NCBI GenBank assembly: GCA_910586955.1
Contig: CAJUMM010000009.1
Coordinates: 12,439-64,433, forward strand
Origin: an uncultured Lachnospiraceae bacterium
Lineage (GTDB): Bacteria > Bacillota > Clostridia > Lachnospirales > Lachnospiraceae
Direction of reading: 5' to 3'
DNA: 51,995 nt
Shown: positions 24,808 to 32,454 of the stretch, one piece after another
How the letters are laid out: each line of letters begins with the position of its first letter
How positions within the stretch are numbered: the stretch's first letter is position 1
The notes under the pieces: generated by a model
Told to the model about the DNA's origin: nothing
What the model saw: only the letters and a program-made list of their open reading frames with translations
Databases searched by the model: none
Position numbers and translations under genes: made by a program

Positions 24808-25293
24808 CTACTTCAGCGTGTCAATCCGGAATACGTCATCCGCATAGGCATAAAGCTCTTCCCACATGTGAATCCCGGTAAACATCAGATCCGTCTCCTC
24901 ATCCTTGGTCTCCATCAGCGCCTTCAATTCCTCGCCGGTGACAATGCCTTTATCCAAGAGACCCAGAACCTCGTCCAGAATCAGAATATCGCAGCCGTCC
25001 GTACTGAGAACCTTTCTTGCAAAGTTCATGCCGTTGCGGATATTCATGCACTCCTCTTTCTGCTCCTCCGGGGACAGCTCCTGAAAATTCGCATCCGATT
25101 TTTCAAAAGAAAACACTTTTATCTCCGGTTCCAGACGCTTGATGAAATCAATTCCCTCTCCGGCTTTTCCCTTCAAAAACTGGATGATAATCACCGATTT
25201 TCCCTTGCTTGCCCCGAAAATCGCCTGGCCCAGGGCTGCGGAGGTTTTTCCTTTTCCCTCTCCGCAGAATACGGTAATACGTCCTCGCTCCAT
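24808..25293 (-). CDS. Corrinoid adenosyltransferase-like P-loop ATPase (CobA/CobO/BtuR family)
   Basis: The 161-residue protein starts RITVFCGEGKGKTSAALGQA, with Walker A GEGKGKTS in the unusual form of ATP:cob(I)alamin adenosyltransferases, then SVIIIQFLKGK and CDILILDEVLGLLDKG (Walker B with the DE pair), and LMFTGIHMWEELYAYADDV. The family transfers adenosyl to corrinoid cobalt. No other cobalamin gene or cobalamin riboswitch is near, so it may be a salvage enzyme or a divergent paralog. The ATG at 25291-25293 has AAAGGAG upstream; a longer frame to 25377 lacks one. Confidence 0.82.
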   Translation of the reverse strand: MERGRITVFCGEGKGKTSAALGQAIFGASKGKSVIIIQFLKGKAGEGIDFIKRLEPEIKVFSFEKSDANFQELSPEEQKEECMNIRNGMNFARKVLSTDGCDILILDEVLGLLDKGIVTGEELKALMETKDEETDLMFTGIHMWEELYAYADDVFRIDTLK

Positions 25294-25414
25294 CTCACAC
25301 TCCTTTCCCACTCTACTGAAAAGCGAGTGTATGTGCAGTGTCTTTTTGTCTTTGGGTACTATCATACAACAAACCATTTAAAAATGCAACTTTTATGTAT
25401 CCAGCCCTCAGCTG

Positions 25415-26041
25415 TTATTCCTCATACTCTAACTTGCTCACCGAGACTTCGTAGGCAATCCGTTTCTCCGACTCCGTCTCATCTATCTTCTTCACATACT
25501 CCCTGCTCTGGATTCTGCCCCAGATCTGGGCATGGCCTCCCACCTCAAAGCCGGAAGCAAACCTGGCATTCCTGCCCCAGCAGATACAGGGAATATAATC
25601 CGATTTCCCATAAGGGCGGTTTACTGCAATCAGCAGATCCGCAATCTCCCTTCCAAGAGGTGTTTTGCGGTACACGGGAGCTTTGCAGATATAGCCGTCC
25701 AGGAAAATCTGATTGGTCTTGGCGTTTTCCACCTCATCCTCCAGAAATTCCACCTCCCGCGCAAACACAGACAGCACCAGCCTGTTTTTCTTCTCTTCAT
25801 GCCTGTTATAGGAGCGGAACTGTCCGGCTACCCGTATGTACTCCCCGGTATAATCTTCCGTCACGTCAATGAGACGCTCCGAGATCATCACGGGAATCAC
25901 GTCTGCAGAATCACTCAGACGCTTCACCATCACGTCCATCATGTAAAACCCTTCCCCAAAGACCTCATGGCTGAATGAAAATTCCGACACAATTTCTCCG
26001 ATCACAGACACCTGGTTGTTCTCAATTACCTTATCCGACAT
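25415..26041 (-). CDS. Single-stranded DNA-binding protein relative with two OB-fold halves
   Basis: The 208-residue protein looks like two OB domains in tandem: residues about 8-100 (VSVIGEIVSEFSFSHE, then YIRVAGQFRSYNRHEEKKNR) and about 105-205 (IFLDGYICKAPVYRKTPLGREIADLLIAV, then PCICWGRNARFASGFEVGGHAQIWGRIQSREY). The second half is a recognisable SSB fold; the first is more divergent. It lacks the acidic SSB tail, so it is unlikely to be the main replicative SSB. Similar proteins are common in Clostridia, with no clear role. It appears monocistronic. Confidence 0.75.
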   Translation of the reverse strand: MSDKVIENNQVSVIGEIVSEFSFSHEVFGEGFYMMDVMVKRLSDSADVIPVMISERLIDVTEDYTGEYIRVAGQFRSYNRHEEKKNRLVLSVFAREVEFLEDEVENAKTNQIFLDGYICKAPVYRKTPLGREIADLLIAVNRPYGKSDYIPCICWGRNARFASGFEVGGHAQIWGRIQSREYVKKIDETESEKRIAYEVSVSKLEYEE

Positions 26042-26227
26042 AACTCATGTTCTCCCTTCTCTTTACGAAGAATTTCTTCCTGTATTTTGGTTATCTTTAG
26101 ATATATATGCGGCCTTCTTTCCTTTTAGAACCATTTTTTACAAAAATTTTTATTTGTGGTTGTATTCCCTGTCAAATGTGGTAAACTGTATGAGGTTAAA
26201 GCTAAGAATTATGAGGAAAAATCGGTT

Positions 26228-28054
26228 ATGAAAAGAGAAGATATCAGAAACATTGCCATTATCGCCCACGTGGATCACGGAAAGACCACGCTGGTAGATG
26301 AACTGTTAAAACAAAGCGGCGTATTCCGGGCCAACCAGGCTGTGGCGGAGCGTGTCATGGATTCCGGGGATATTGAACGGGAGCGGGGTATTACCATTCT
26401 CTCCAAAAATACGGCCGTCACCTACAAGGATATTAAGATCAATATCATCGACACGCCGGGCCATGCAGATTTCGGCGGAGAGGTGGAACGGGTTCTCAAG
26501 ATGGTAAACGGTGTCATTCTGGTGGTAGATGCCTTCGAGGGTTCCATGCCCCAGACAAAATTTGTACTCCGGAAAGCCCTGGATCTGGATCTCCCGGTGA
26601 TCGTCTGCATCAATAAAATTGACCGGCCGGAAGCCCGGCCGGAAGAGGTCATTGATGAAGTTCTGGAGCTTCTTATGGATCTGGACGCCTCTGACGAGCA
26701 GCTGGACTGCCCCTTTGTCTTCGCCTCCGCCAAGGACGGTTACGCCCTTGCCAGCCTGGAGGACGAGCCCAAAGATATGATGCCCCTCTTCGAAACCATT
26801 GTGAACTACATTCCTGCCCCGGAAGGAGATCCGGAAGCCGGAACCCAGGTGCTTATCAGCACCATAGACTACAACGAATACGTGGGCCGCATCGGCGTGG
26901 GAAAGGTGGATAACGGAACCATCCGCATCAACCAGGAGGTTGTGATGGTGAATCACCACGATCCGGAGAAATGCAAGAAAGTAAAGATCAGCAAGCTTTA
27001 TGAATTTGACGGCTTGAACAAAGTAGATGTGACGGAGGCAGGCATCGGATCCATTGTGGCCATCTCCGGTATTGCAGATATCCATATCGGAGATACCTTG
27101 TGTTCCCCCGAACACCCGGTTCCCATTCCCTTCCAGAAGATTTCGGAGCCCACTATCGCCATGCACTTTCTGGTAAATGACAGCCCCTTGGCCGGCAAGG
27201 AAGGAAAGTATGTGACCTCCCGCCATCTCCGGGACCGTCTGTTCCGGGAACTGAATACGGATGTAAGCCTCCGGGTAGAGGAAACAGACACCACCGAGTG
27301 CTTCAAGGTTTCCGGCCGGGGAGAACTGCATCTTTCTGTCCTGATTGAAAATATGCGCCGGGAAGGCTATGAATTTGCTGTAAGCAAAGCGGAGGTTCTT
27401 TACCGGACCGATGAGAAGGGCAAGCGCCTGGAGCCCATGGAACGGGCCTACATCGATGTGGACGAGGAATACTCCGGCAATGTGATTCAGAAGCTGGGAG
27501 AGCGGAAAGGGGAGCTTCTGAACATGAGCAGCAACGGAAGCGGCTCTACCCGTCTGGAATTTCTGATTCCGGCCCGGGGCCTTATCGGATACCGGGGCGA
27601 ATTTATGACCGACACCAAGGGAACCGGAGTCCTGAATACGATTTTCGAAGGCTACGGCCCCTACAAGGGCGATATCCAGTACCGCAAACAGGGCTCTCTT
27701 ATTGCCTTTGAAGCCGGAGAAGCCATTACCTACGGCCTGTTCAATGCCCAGGAGCGGGGCGCCCTCTTTATCGGGCCAGGGGAAAAGGTTTACGCGGGAA
27801 TGGTGGTAGGCCAGAACGGGAAGGCAGAAGATATCGAACTGAATGTGTGCAAAACCAAGAAACTGACCAATACCCGCTCTTCCAGCGCAGATGAAGCCCT
27901 GAAGCTGACGCCGCCCCGGGTCTTAAGCCTGGAGCAGTGCCTGGAATTTATCGACACGGACGAACTCCTGGAAATCACTCCCAAGTCTTTGAGAATCCGC
28001 AAGAAGATCCTGGATCCCACCCTGCGGAAGCGGGCATCCATGAACAGACAATAA
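26228..28054 (+). CDS. typA: Translational GTPase TypA/BipA
   Basis: The 608-residue protein starts with an EF-Tu-type G domain: IAHVDHGKTTLVDELL (G1), ERGITI (G2), DTPGHADFGGEVER (G3), NKIDRPEARP (G4) and FASAKDG (G5). Beta-barrel and EF-G-like domains follow, with VSGRGELHLSVLIENMRREGYE and the TypA-specific C-terminus GARGLIGYRGEF-like segment (ARGLIGYRGEFMTDTKGTG). TypA binds ribosomes and helps 50S assembly and growth in stress or cold. The ATG at 26228-26230 gives the standard length; the frame extends 24 codons upstream without support. Confidence 0.97.
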   Translation: MKREDIRNIAIIAHVDHGKTTLVDELLKQSGVFRANQAVAERVMDSGDIERERGITILSKNTAVTYKDIKINIIDTPGHADFGGEVERVLKMVNGVILVVDAFEGSMPQTKFVLRKALDLDLPVIVCINKIDRPEARPEEVIDEVLELLMDLDASDEQLDCPFVFASAKDGYALASLEDEPKDMMPLFETIVNYIPAPEGDPEAGTQVLISTIDYNEYVGRIGVGKVDNGTIRINQEVVMVNHHDPEKCKKVKISKLYEFDGLNKVDVTEAGIGSIVAISGIADIHIGDTLCSPEHPVPIPFQKISEPTIAMHFLVNDSPLAGKEGKYVTSRHLRDRLFRELNTDVSLRVEETDTTECFKVSGRGELHLSVLIENMRREGYEFAVSKAEVLYRTDEKGKRLEPMERAYIDVDEEYSGNVIQKLGERKGELLNMSSNGSGSTRLEFLIPARGLIGYRGEFMTDTKGTGVLNTIFEGYGPYKGDIQYRKQGSLIAFEAGEAITYGLFNAQERGALFIGPGEKVYAGMVVGQNGKAEDIELNVCKTKKLTNTRSSSADEALKLTPPRVLSLEQCLEFIDTDELLEITPKSLRIRKKILDPTLRKRASMNRQ

Positions 28055-28057
28055 TGC

Positions 28058-28098
28058 AAAAAGGCCAGTCCTTCACATACATCAGGACTGGCCCCTTT
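28058..28098 (+). terminator. Bidirectional terminator between typA and the alpha/beta hydrolase gene
   Basis: GGCCAGTCCT (28063-28072) pairs perfectly with AGGACTGGCC (28084-28093), followed by CCTTTTAT on the plus strand and preceded by AAAAA, which is a T tract for the convergent minus-strand gene. Confidence 0.85.
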
Positions 28099-28103
28099 TA
28101 TAT

Positions 28104-28940
28104 CTATTTTCCAAGAGCGGATACGAAGAAGTTACAGGTATCTTCCAACAATTTCTCCGCAATCCGGGGTTCCCCCTTTCCCCGGCCATAAGCAGTTCCA
28201 AAGTCGTGATCCCCATTCTCAAACCAGCAGGTTTCTACCCTTTGGGCATTCACCGCCATTGCCGCTCCCAGCCTGACTTTCTGCGCATCAACGACTCCGT
28301 CTTTCATTCCGGCAGCCAGAAACAGGCTGCCCTTATAAGCGTAAATTGCTTCAAACGGATTTAAGCAAAGCATTTCCTGCAGAAACTCCCCACTCAAATC
28401 ACAGCTGCACCATTCCAGCTCAATCTTACAATGCCCATTTTTCCCAGCCCTCTCCAAAGTCTCCACATAATGTTCCCTGCCGCCCATACCCTGAACAACG
28501 TCAATACTGCAAAGAGCCGGAGCCCAAAGTGCCATGGCTTGTATTTCGGGATGCCTACGGGAAAAGAGCGAAGCCATGCAGCCCCCCATGCTCCAGCCCA
28601 GAATCCCTGTTTTCCCATTTTCAATCTTCCAGTTTTTCCTTGTAAACTCCATTACGCTTTCCATATCATCCAGATTATTAGCAGGCGTATATGCCATCAT
28701 AGGCTCTGTGCTCTCATGATTTCCCGGAAAGTCGAAGCGCATCACTCCAATTCCTGCTTCTGCCATTCTTTCGCTCACTTTTGTATACATGCCGTACTCG
28801 TGGCGGGAAGACTGAAATCCATGAGCTGCCAATATCAGAGGAAAGGATTCTCTCTCCTTGGGATACGTGAAGGTAGCCGGGATCCTGGTATTTCTTTTAG
28901 ATTCTATTTTACATTCCAGCACTTCCATCTGCTCTTTCAT
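28104..28940 (-). CDS. Alpha/beta hydrolase
   Basis: The 278-residue protein has the serine hydrolase fold: LILAAHGFQSSRHE (oxyanion region), IGVMRFDFPGNHES, nucleophile elbow GWSMGGCMAS, LFLAAGMKDGVVDAQ with the acid Asp, and FENGDHDFGTAYG with the catalytic His. It resembles feruloyl- or acyl-esterase-like hydrolases; the substrate cannot be read from sequence. It is last in a four-gene operon with PnuC, a PfkB kinase and ADP-ribosylglycohydrolase, three bases after pnuC, so it may remove an acyl group from a nucleoside or ribose derivative. That is a guess from context. Confidence 0.82.
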   Translation of the reverse strand: MKEQMEVLECKIESKRNTRIPATFTYPKERESFPLILAAHGFQSSRHEYGMYTKVSERMAEAGIGVMRFDFPGNHESTEPMMAYTPANNLDDMESVMEFTRKNWKIENGKTGILGWSMGGCMASLFSRRHPEIQAMALWAPALCSIDVVQGMGGREHYVETLERAGKNGHCKIELEWCSCDLSGEFLQEMLCLNPFEAIYAYKGSLFLAAGMKDGVVDAQKVRLGAAMAVNAQRVETCWFENGDHDFGTAYGRGKGEPRIAEKLLEDTCNFFVSALGK

Positions 28941-28943
28941 TTC

Positions 28944-29624
28944 CTAATCCTCCTGTGCATTCTTTTTCCAGCAATGGTACGCATACAGGGAATTTACTAC
29001 ACTGATAGATTTCATAATAATAAGCAGAAGCGCCGACGAGGTTCCGGATGCAAACACCATTACCCACATGGCCACCTGCAGTACATTGATAAATACCCAC
29101 AAAAGCCACTGCTCTGCATAACGCAGTACAAACAACAAGCTTCCAACTACCGAAGCTACTGTAGTCAGAGAATCCATAAAGGCCAGATTTCCTCCCAAAA
29201 ACTTCAAAACCTGCATGTATCCCAATACTCCCAGGGCCGTTACCCCTGCTGAAACCAGCATCAGCTTCCCACTCATTACCCGGAATTTCACATTTCCATC
29301 CTGCTGCGTATTCTTTTTCCAGGTATAAATGCACAAAAGATTCATGGGTACCGAATAGAGAAGGTTATACATAACCTCTCCATACAATTTAATGCCAAAA
29401 CACATATACGCATACATCAGAGCATTCACCGTCATCAGCCAGATAGCTGAGAGCTTACCCTTTGCCCCTGGAATGGTAGCTAACGTGGCAGTAAGCGTCA
29501 TAACCAGCATATAGGCGTTGTCTCTATTGATAGCCCATGCAACGACTGCCGCAACAATCACAAATACCTGCCAAAATTTTTCAAACGGTGTCCAATCACT
29601 AAAATAATTTTTTATTTTTTCCAT
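28944..29624 (-). CDS. pnuC: PnuC family nicotinamide riboside transporter
   Basis: The 226-residue membrane protein has about seven hydrophobic helices and PnuC features: paired YTWKKN and YHCWKKN motifs ending the two repeated halves, WLLWVFINVLQVAMWV, and an N-terminal cytosolic helix. PnuC proteins import dephosphorylated NAD precursors by facilitated diffusion, trapped by a cytosolic kinase. The adjacent PfkB kinase could provide that trapping. The gene overlaps the kinase gene end by 26 bases, so the operon is tightly packed. Confidence 0.87.
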   Translation of the reverse strand: MEKIKNYFSDWTPFEKFWQVFVIVAAVVAWAINRDNAYMLVMTLTATLATIPGAKGKLSAIWLMTVNALMYAYMCFGIKLYGEVMYNLLYSVPMNLLCIYTWKKNTQQDGNVKFRVMSGKLMLVSAGVTALGVLGYMQVLKFLGGNLAFMDSLTTVASVVGSLLFVLRYAEQWLLWVFINVLQVAMWVMVFASGTSSALLLIIMKSISVVNSLYAYHCWKKNAQED

Positions 29625-30507
29625 TTCCTATATCCCCCTGTTCAAATCCTGTTGCTGCTTTGCTAACCACAGCCGCTGAAACCCGGTTCGCAAACTTTAC
29701 AGCCTCTTCTACGTTTTTGCCAAGTATCAGAGCTGTGATAAAACCGCCCAGATGGGCGTCCCCTGCCCCGGAAGTACTAACTACCTTCACTTTCTCCCCC
29801 GGAACATAGCCACTTACTCCATCTCCGCAAAAATAGGCTCCCCTGGAACCTCTGGTAATGATTACCGTTTCTCTGGTTCTCTCCCAAAGGATTCTGGCCG
29901 CATCTGCCACATCTGCCGCACCAGTGTAATCCAGACTCTCCTTTTCATTTACATGGACTACCGGAGACAGCCGATAAATCCGTTCCAGCAATTCCGGATC
30001 CAGGGCCGTTATCCTCGGACCTGGTCCAAAGAAAACTTTTAAATGAGGGTTCTCTTCCAAAAATCGGGCAATCACCTCACCGCTGCCGCCCTCCAGGGAA
30101 TATCCCCCTACAAACACCTGCGTATATTCCCCAGGCTCAATTTCTTCAAACCATTCCCTTTTAAATTCCTTCTCCACTCCAGGTACCGTAATAAAAGTCC
30201 GTTCTCCCTCCGCCTCTATCAGGGCAAAACAATGGCCGCTGTCCTTTCCCCTCACCTTAAGGGCAATGGGAAATCCTTCCGACCGCAGGGTCTTGGCTGC
30301 CATATCTCCATAGCGCCCCTCTCCCACCGGTACGAAAAGCGTACAGGGAATCCCGTATGCTTTCAACACACGGGCCACGTTCAATGCACATCCTCCCGTA
30401 CTTACCGTTTCATCCTGCGCCTCCACATCCTGCCCTGAGACAGGCAGGCTCTTAAGCTTTACGCTGATATCCACAACGGCAGAGCCAATTACCAGCACTT
30501 TACCCAT
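29599..30507 (-). CDS. PfkB family kinase (ribokinase/nucleoside kinase-like)
   Basis: The 302-residue kinase starts VLVIGSAVVDISVKLKSLPV, has TGGCALNVARVLKAYG and ends with the signature STSGAGDAHLGGFITAL, in which the catalytic Asp is present. The short lid and substrate motif DVEAQDETVS resemble ribokinase and pseudouridine/adenosine-type kinases. The ATG at 30505-30507 overlaps the stop of the glycohydrolase gene (ATGGGTAA). With ADP-ribosylglycohydrolase and PnuC it likely phosphorylates ribose or a nucleoside from NAD or ADP-ribose breakdown; nicotinamide riboside is one candidate substrate. Confidence 0.82.
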   Translation of the reverse strand: MGKVLVIGSAVVDISVKLKSLPVSGQDVEAQDETVSTGGCALNVARVLKAYGIPCTLFVPVGEGRYGDMAAKTLRSEGFPIALKVRGKDSGHCFALIEAEGERTFITVPGVEKEFKREWFEEIEPGEYTQVFVGGYSLEGGSGEVIARFLEENPHLKVFFGPGPRITALDPELLERIYRLSPVVHVNEKESLDYTGAADVADAARILWERTRETVIITRGSRGAYFCGDGVSGYVPGEKVKVVSTSGAGDAHLGGFITALILGKNVEEAVKFANRVSAAVVSKAATGFEQGDIGNGKNKKLF

Positions 30508-31504
30508 GAAGTTTTTTCCATCCATTCTCGATAATTTCAACATATCTGTCCCAATCCACATTGTTCTTTTCTGTCAGCACCTTCACATATTCCTCCGAAA
30601 TCCCGGAAAAGCCCTTCGCCGCGCCGCAGATAGCCGTAGCCATTGCTCCAATGGTATCCGTGTCTCCTCCAAGATTGGCACAGAGAAGCGCACATCTGTC
30701 CGGCTCCTCTGCATAATAGGCTACAAGCAATGCGGCAGGTACCGACTGGCACGCCGGCACTCCTGCTCCAATCACATCATAGACAAAGTTTAAGAAAGCC
30801 CTTTCGTCCCCTTTATATCTTTCCGCATATTCTATACCAAATTCCACACGGGCCCGGATAGAGGGGCTAAATGTTTCTTTTCCCAAGGATCGGGCATATG
30901 ACTCAATTTCCAATGCCTTTTCCACAGCCTTTTTCGTATCGCTGCATGACACTGCCGCCGACACCGCTGCCGCAATCATTGCTGCGCTGGCGATTGTAAT
31001 ATCACTCTCATGGGTTTCCCTGGAAATACTGCATACATATTTTGCCAGCTGCTTCTGTTCTTCCATTTCAAAGAGACAGCCCACTGGTGCAATTCTCATG
31101 GCTGCCCCATTGGAAAGTGCTGTCTCAGCCACAGATCTGGCGCCCTTTCCTTCTTTTATCAGCTGGAGAGCTGCTTTGGATGTAGGTCCTAGAATGTTGC
31201 AGTCAAAAGCATTCTGTTCCTCCGCCCATTTCAAAATATTTAATGCCGTTACATGACCGTCCGGTTCAAAGCCTGTCTGGTACAGACTGTCCAGAATTAC
31301 CAGAGCTTGTCCCGTATCGTCCGTAAACTGCCCTGCCGTATAATTACAGGCTACCGTATTGTCCTTGGGCCCATCCAGAAACCCCTTAATCTCTCCCAGT
31401 ATGTTCTTCGTCTTTTCCCTGCTCCAAAGTTCCGCAGGCATACCCATGGCATCCCCCAGTGCCTGGCCATAAAGGGTCCCTTTTATCTTATCTTTCCTTT
31501 CCAC
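30500..31504 (-). CDS. ADP-ribosylglycohydrolase family protein
   Basis: The 334-residue all-helical protein has the two metal-binding signatures of the family: GTLYGQALGDAMGMPAELW with GQFTDDTGQALVI early, and NLGGDTDTIGAMATAICGA late. These acidic residues hold the di-magnesium centre that hydrolyses ADP-ribosyl or N-glycosidic bonds. The start is probably GTG (31502-31504), ten bases after AAAGGAGG; a GTG at 31525 would place the binding site inside the protein. It is the first gene of the operon and starts just after the 32-bp palindrome. Confidence 0.87.
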   Translation of the reverse strand: MERKDKIKGTLYGQALGDAMGMPAELWSREKTKNILGEIKGFLDGPKDNTVACNYTAGQFTDDTGQALVILDSLYQTGFEPDGHVTALNILKWAEEQNAFDCNILGPTSKAALQLIKEGKGARSVAETALSNGAAMRIAPVGCLFEMEEQKQLAKYVCSISRETHESDITIASAAMIAAAVSAAVSCSDTKKAVEKALEIESYARSLGKETFSPSIRARVEFGIEYAERYKGDERAFLNFVYDVIGAGVPACQSVPAALLVAYYAEEPDRCALLCANLGGDTDTIGAMATAICGAAKGFSGISEEYVKVLTEKNNVDWDRYVEIIENGWKKLHG

Positions 31505-31523
31505 GTATATTTCACCTCCTTTC

Positions 31524-31555
31524 ACATATTATGTTATTATAATAACATAATATGT
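31524..31555. promoter_or_regulatory. Perfect 32-bp palindrome, probable operator
   Basis: The half site ACATATTATGTTATTA (31524-31539) is followed immediately by its exact reverse complement (31540-31555). It covers the promoter/leader zone of the ADP-ribosylglycohydrolase operon, only ten bases from that gene's ribosome binding site, and contains TATAAT on both strands. The divergent GntR/UTRA regulator is the obvious binder. Confidence 0.8.
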
Positions 31556-31574
31556 TTTGGATGTCTATAGGAAA

Positions 31575-31603
31575 TTGACAGCACATTTCTTTTTTGTTAC
31601 TAT
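31575..31603 (+). promoter_or_regulatory. Promoter of the UTRA-type gntR gene
   Basis: TTGACA (31575-31580), 17 bases and TACTAT (31598-31603), about 30 bases before the regulator start. Confidence 0.7.
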
Positions 31604-31635
31604 TTTATAAAAAGCACAGATGGGAGTTGTGAACA

Positions 31636-32367
31636 TTGCCCAATCATTCGAAGGTACCTAAATATGAAAAAATTGCTGTTGATCTGGAAAACGATCTGTT
31701 AAATCAAAAATATTCCTACGGCCAGCAGCTTCCCAGTGAAACTAAATTGATGGAAATGTATGATGTAAGCCGGATTACCGCCAGAAAGGCCTTGACAGAT
31801 CTGGAAAACCGGGGATTGATTTATAAAATCCAAGGAAAAGGCTGTTTCGCCTCAGTCTCCAGGAAGCGCCAATCCCTTTTGCAGATTCACAGCTACACCC
31901 AAGAGATCCTGAATGCAGGCATGATCCCCAGCCGAAAAATCCTTGCCTCCCGGATACGCCCGACCTCCCCGGAAGAAACGGCGATTCTGGAACTTCCGGC
32001 GGAGAGCAAGGTTTTTCATCTGGAACGCCTGGTATTTGCCGACAGACAGGTTCTGTGCAAAACCTGCGCCATCCTGCCTTACCGCCTTTTTCCCCAGATT
32101 GAACACTTTGATTTTCAATCCCTGTCACTCTACGATATTATGGAGAAGGAATACCAGGTAAAAATACATCACATTGCTTTGGATCTGTCTCCTGTCTGTG
32201 CGGACAGGGCTCTGGCTGCACAGATGCTTCTACAAGAACATACTCCGCTTATATTTACAGACAGTCTCTCTACCACCAAGGCCGGCAACAAAGAGATTCC
32301 TGTGGAACTGTCCTACTCCTATTACAATACAGATGTTATTAAGTATTCCGTTGATAAGTACAATTAA
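31636..32367 (+). CDS. GntR family regulator with UTRA domain (HutC type)
   Basis: The 243-residue protein has a GntR winged helix (YSYGQQLPSETKLMEMYDVSRITARKALTDLENRG written in two parts: GQQLPSETKLMEMYDVSR and ITARKALTDLENRGLI, residues about 28-64) and a C-terminal UTRA small-molecule domain (KVFHLERLVFADRQVLC, then HIALDLSPVCADRALAAQML, then ELSYSYYNTDVIKYSV). UTRA regulators usually bind sugars, nucleosides or their phosphates and release DNA. Start is TTG (31636-31638), nine bases after GGGAG. It is divergent from the ADP-ribosylglycohydrolase operon and likely controls it through the palindrome. Confidence 0.88.
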   Translation: MPNHSKVPKYEKIAVDLENDLLNQKYSYGQQLPSETKLMEMYDVSRITARKALTDLENRGLIYKIQGKGCFASVSRKRQSLLQIHSYTQEILNAGMIPSRKILASRIRPTSPEETAILELPAESKVFHLERLVFADRQVLCKTCAILPYRLFPQIEHFDFQSLSLYDIMEKEYQVKIHHIALDLSPVCADRALAAQMLLQEHTPLIFTDSLSTTKAGNKEIPVELSYSYYNTDVIKYSVDKYN

Positions 32368-32388
32368 GGCCTTGTGAAAAAATAAAAA

Positions 32389-32432
32389 CCCTGCTGAAAC
32401 CAGTGCGATGCCGCATCTGAATTCCAGCAGGG
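32389..32432 (+). terminator. Bidirectional terminator between gntR and xylB
   Basis: CCCTGCTG (32389-32396) pairs with CAGCAGGG (32425-32432), followed by ATTTTATC; the A-rich run before it (32377-32388) gives a T tract for the convergent xylB transcript. Confidence 0.75.
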
Positions 32433-32454
32433 ATTTTATCATTCACCCTTTTTC

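Noticed and set aside
26156..26227. N-terminal extension of typA
   Set aside because: TypA proteins begin at the ATG at 26228; the extension has no family match or binding site.
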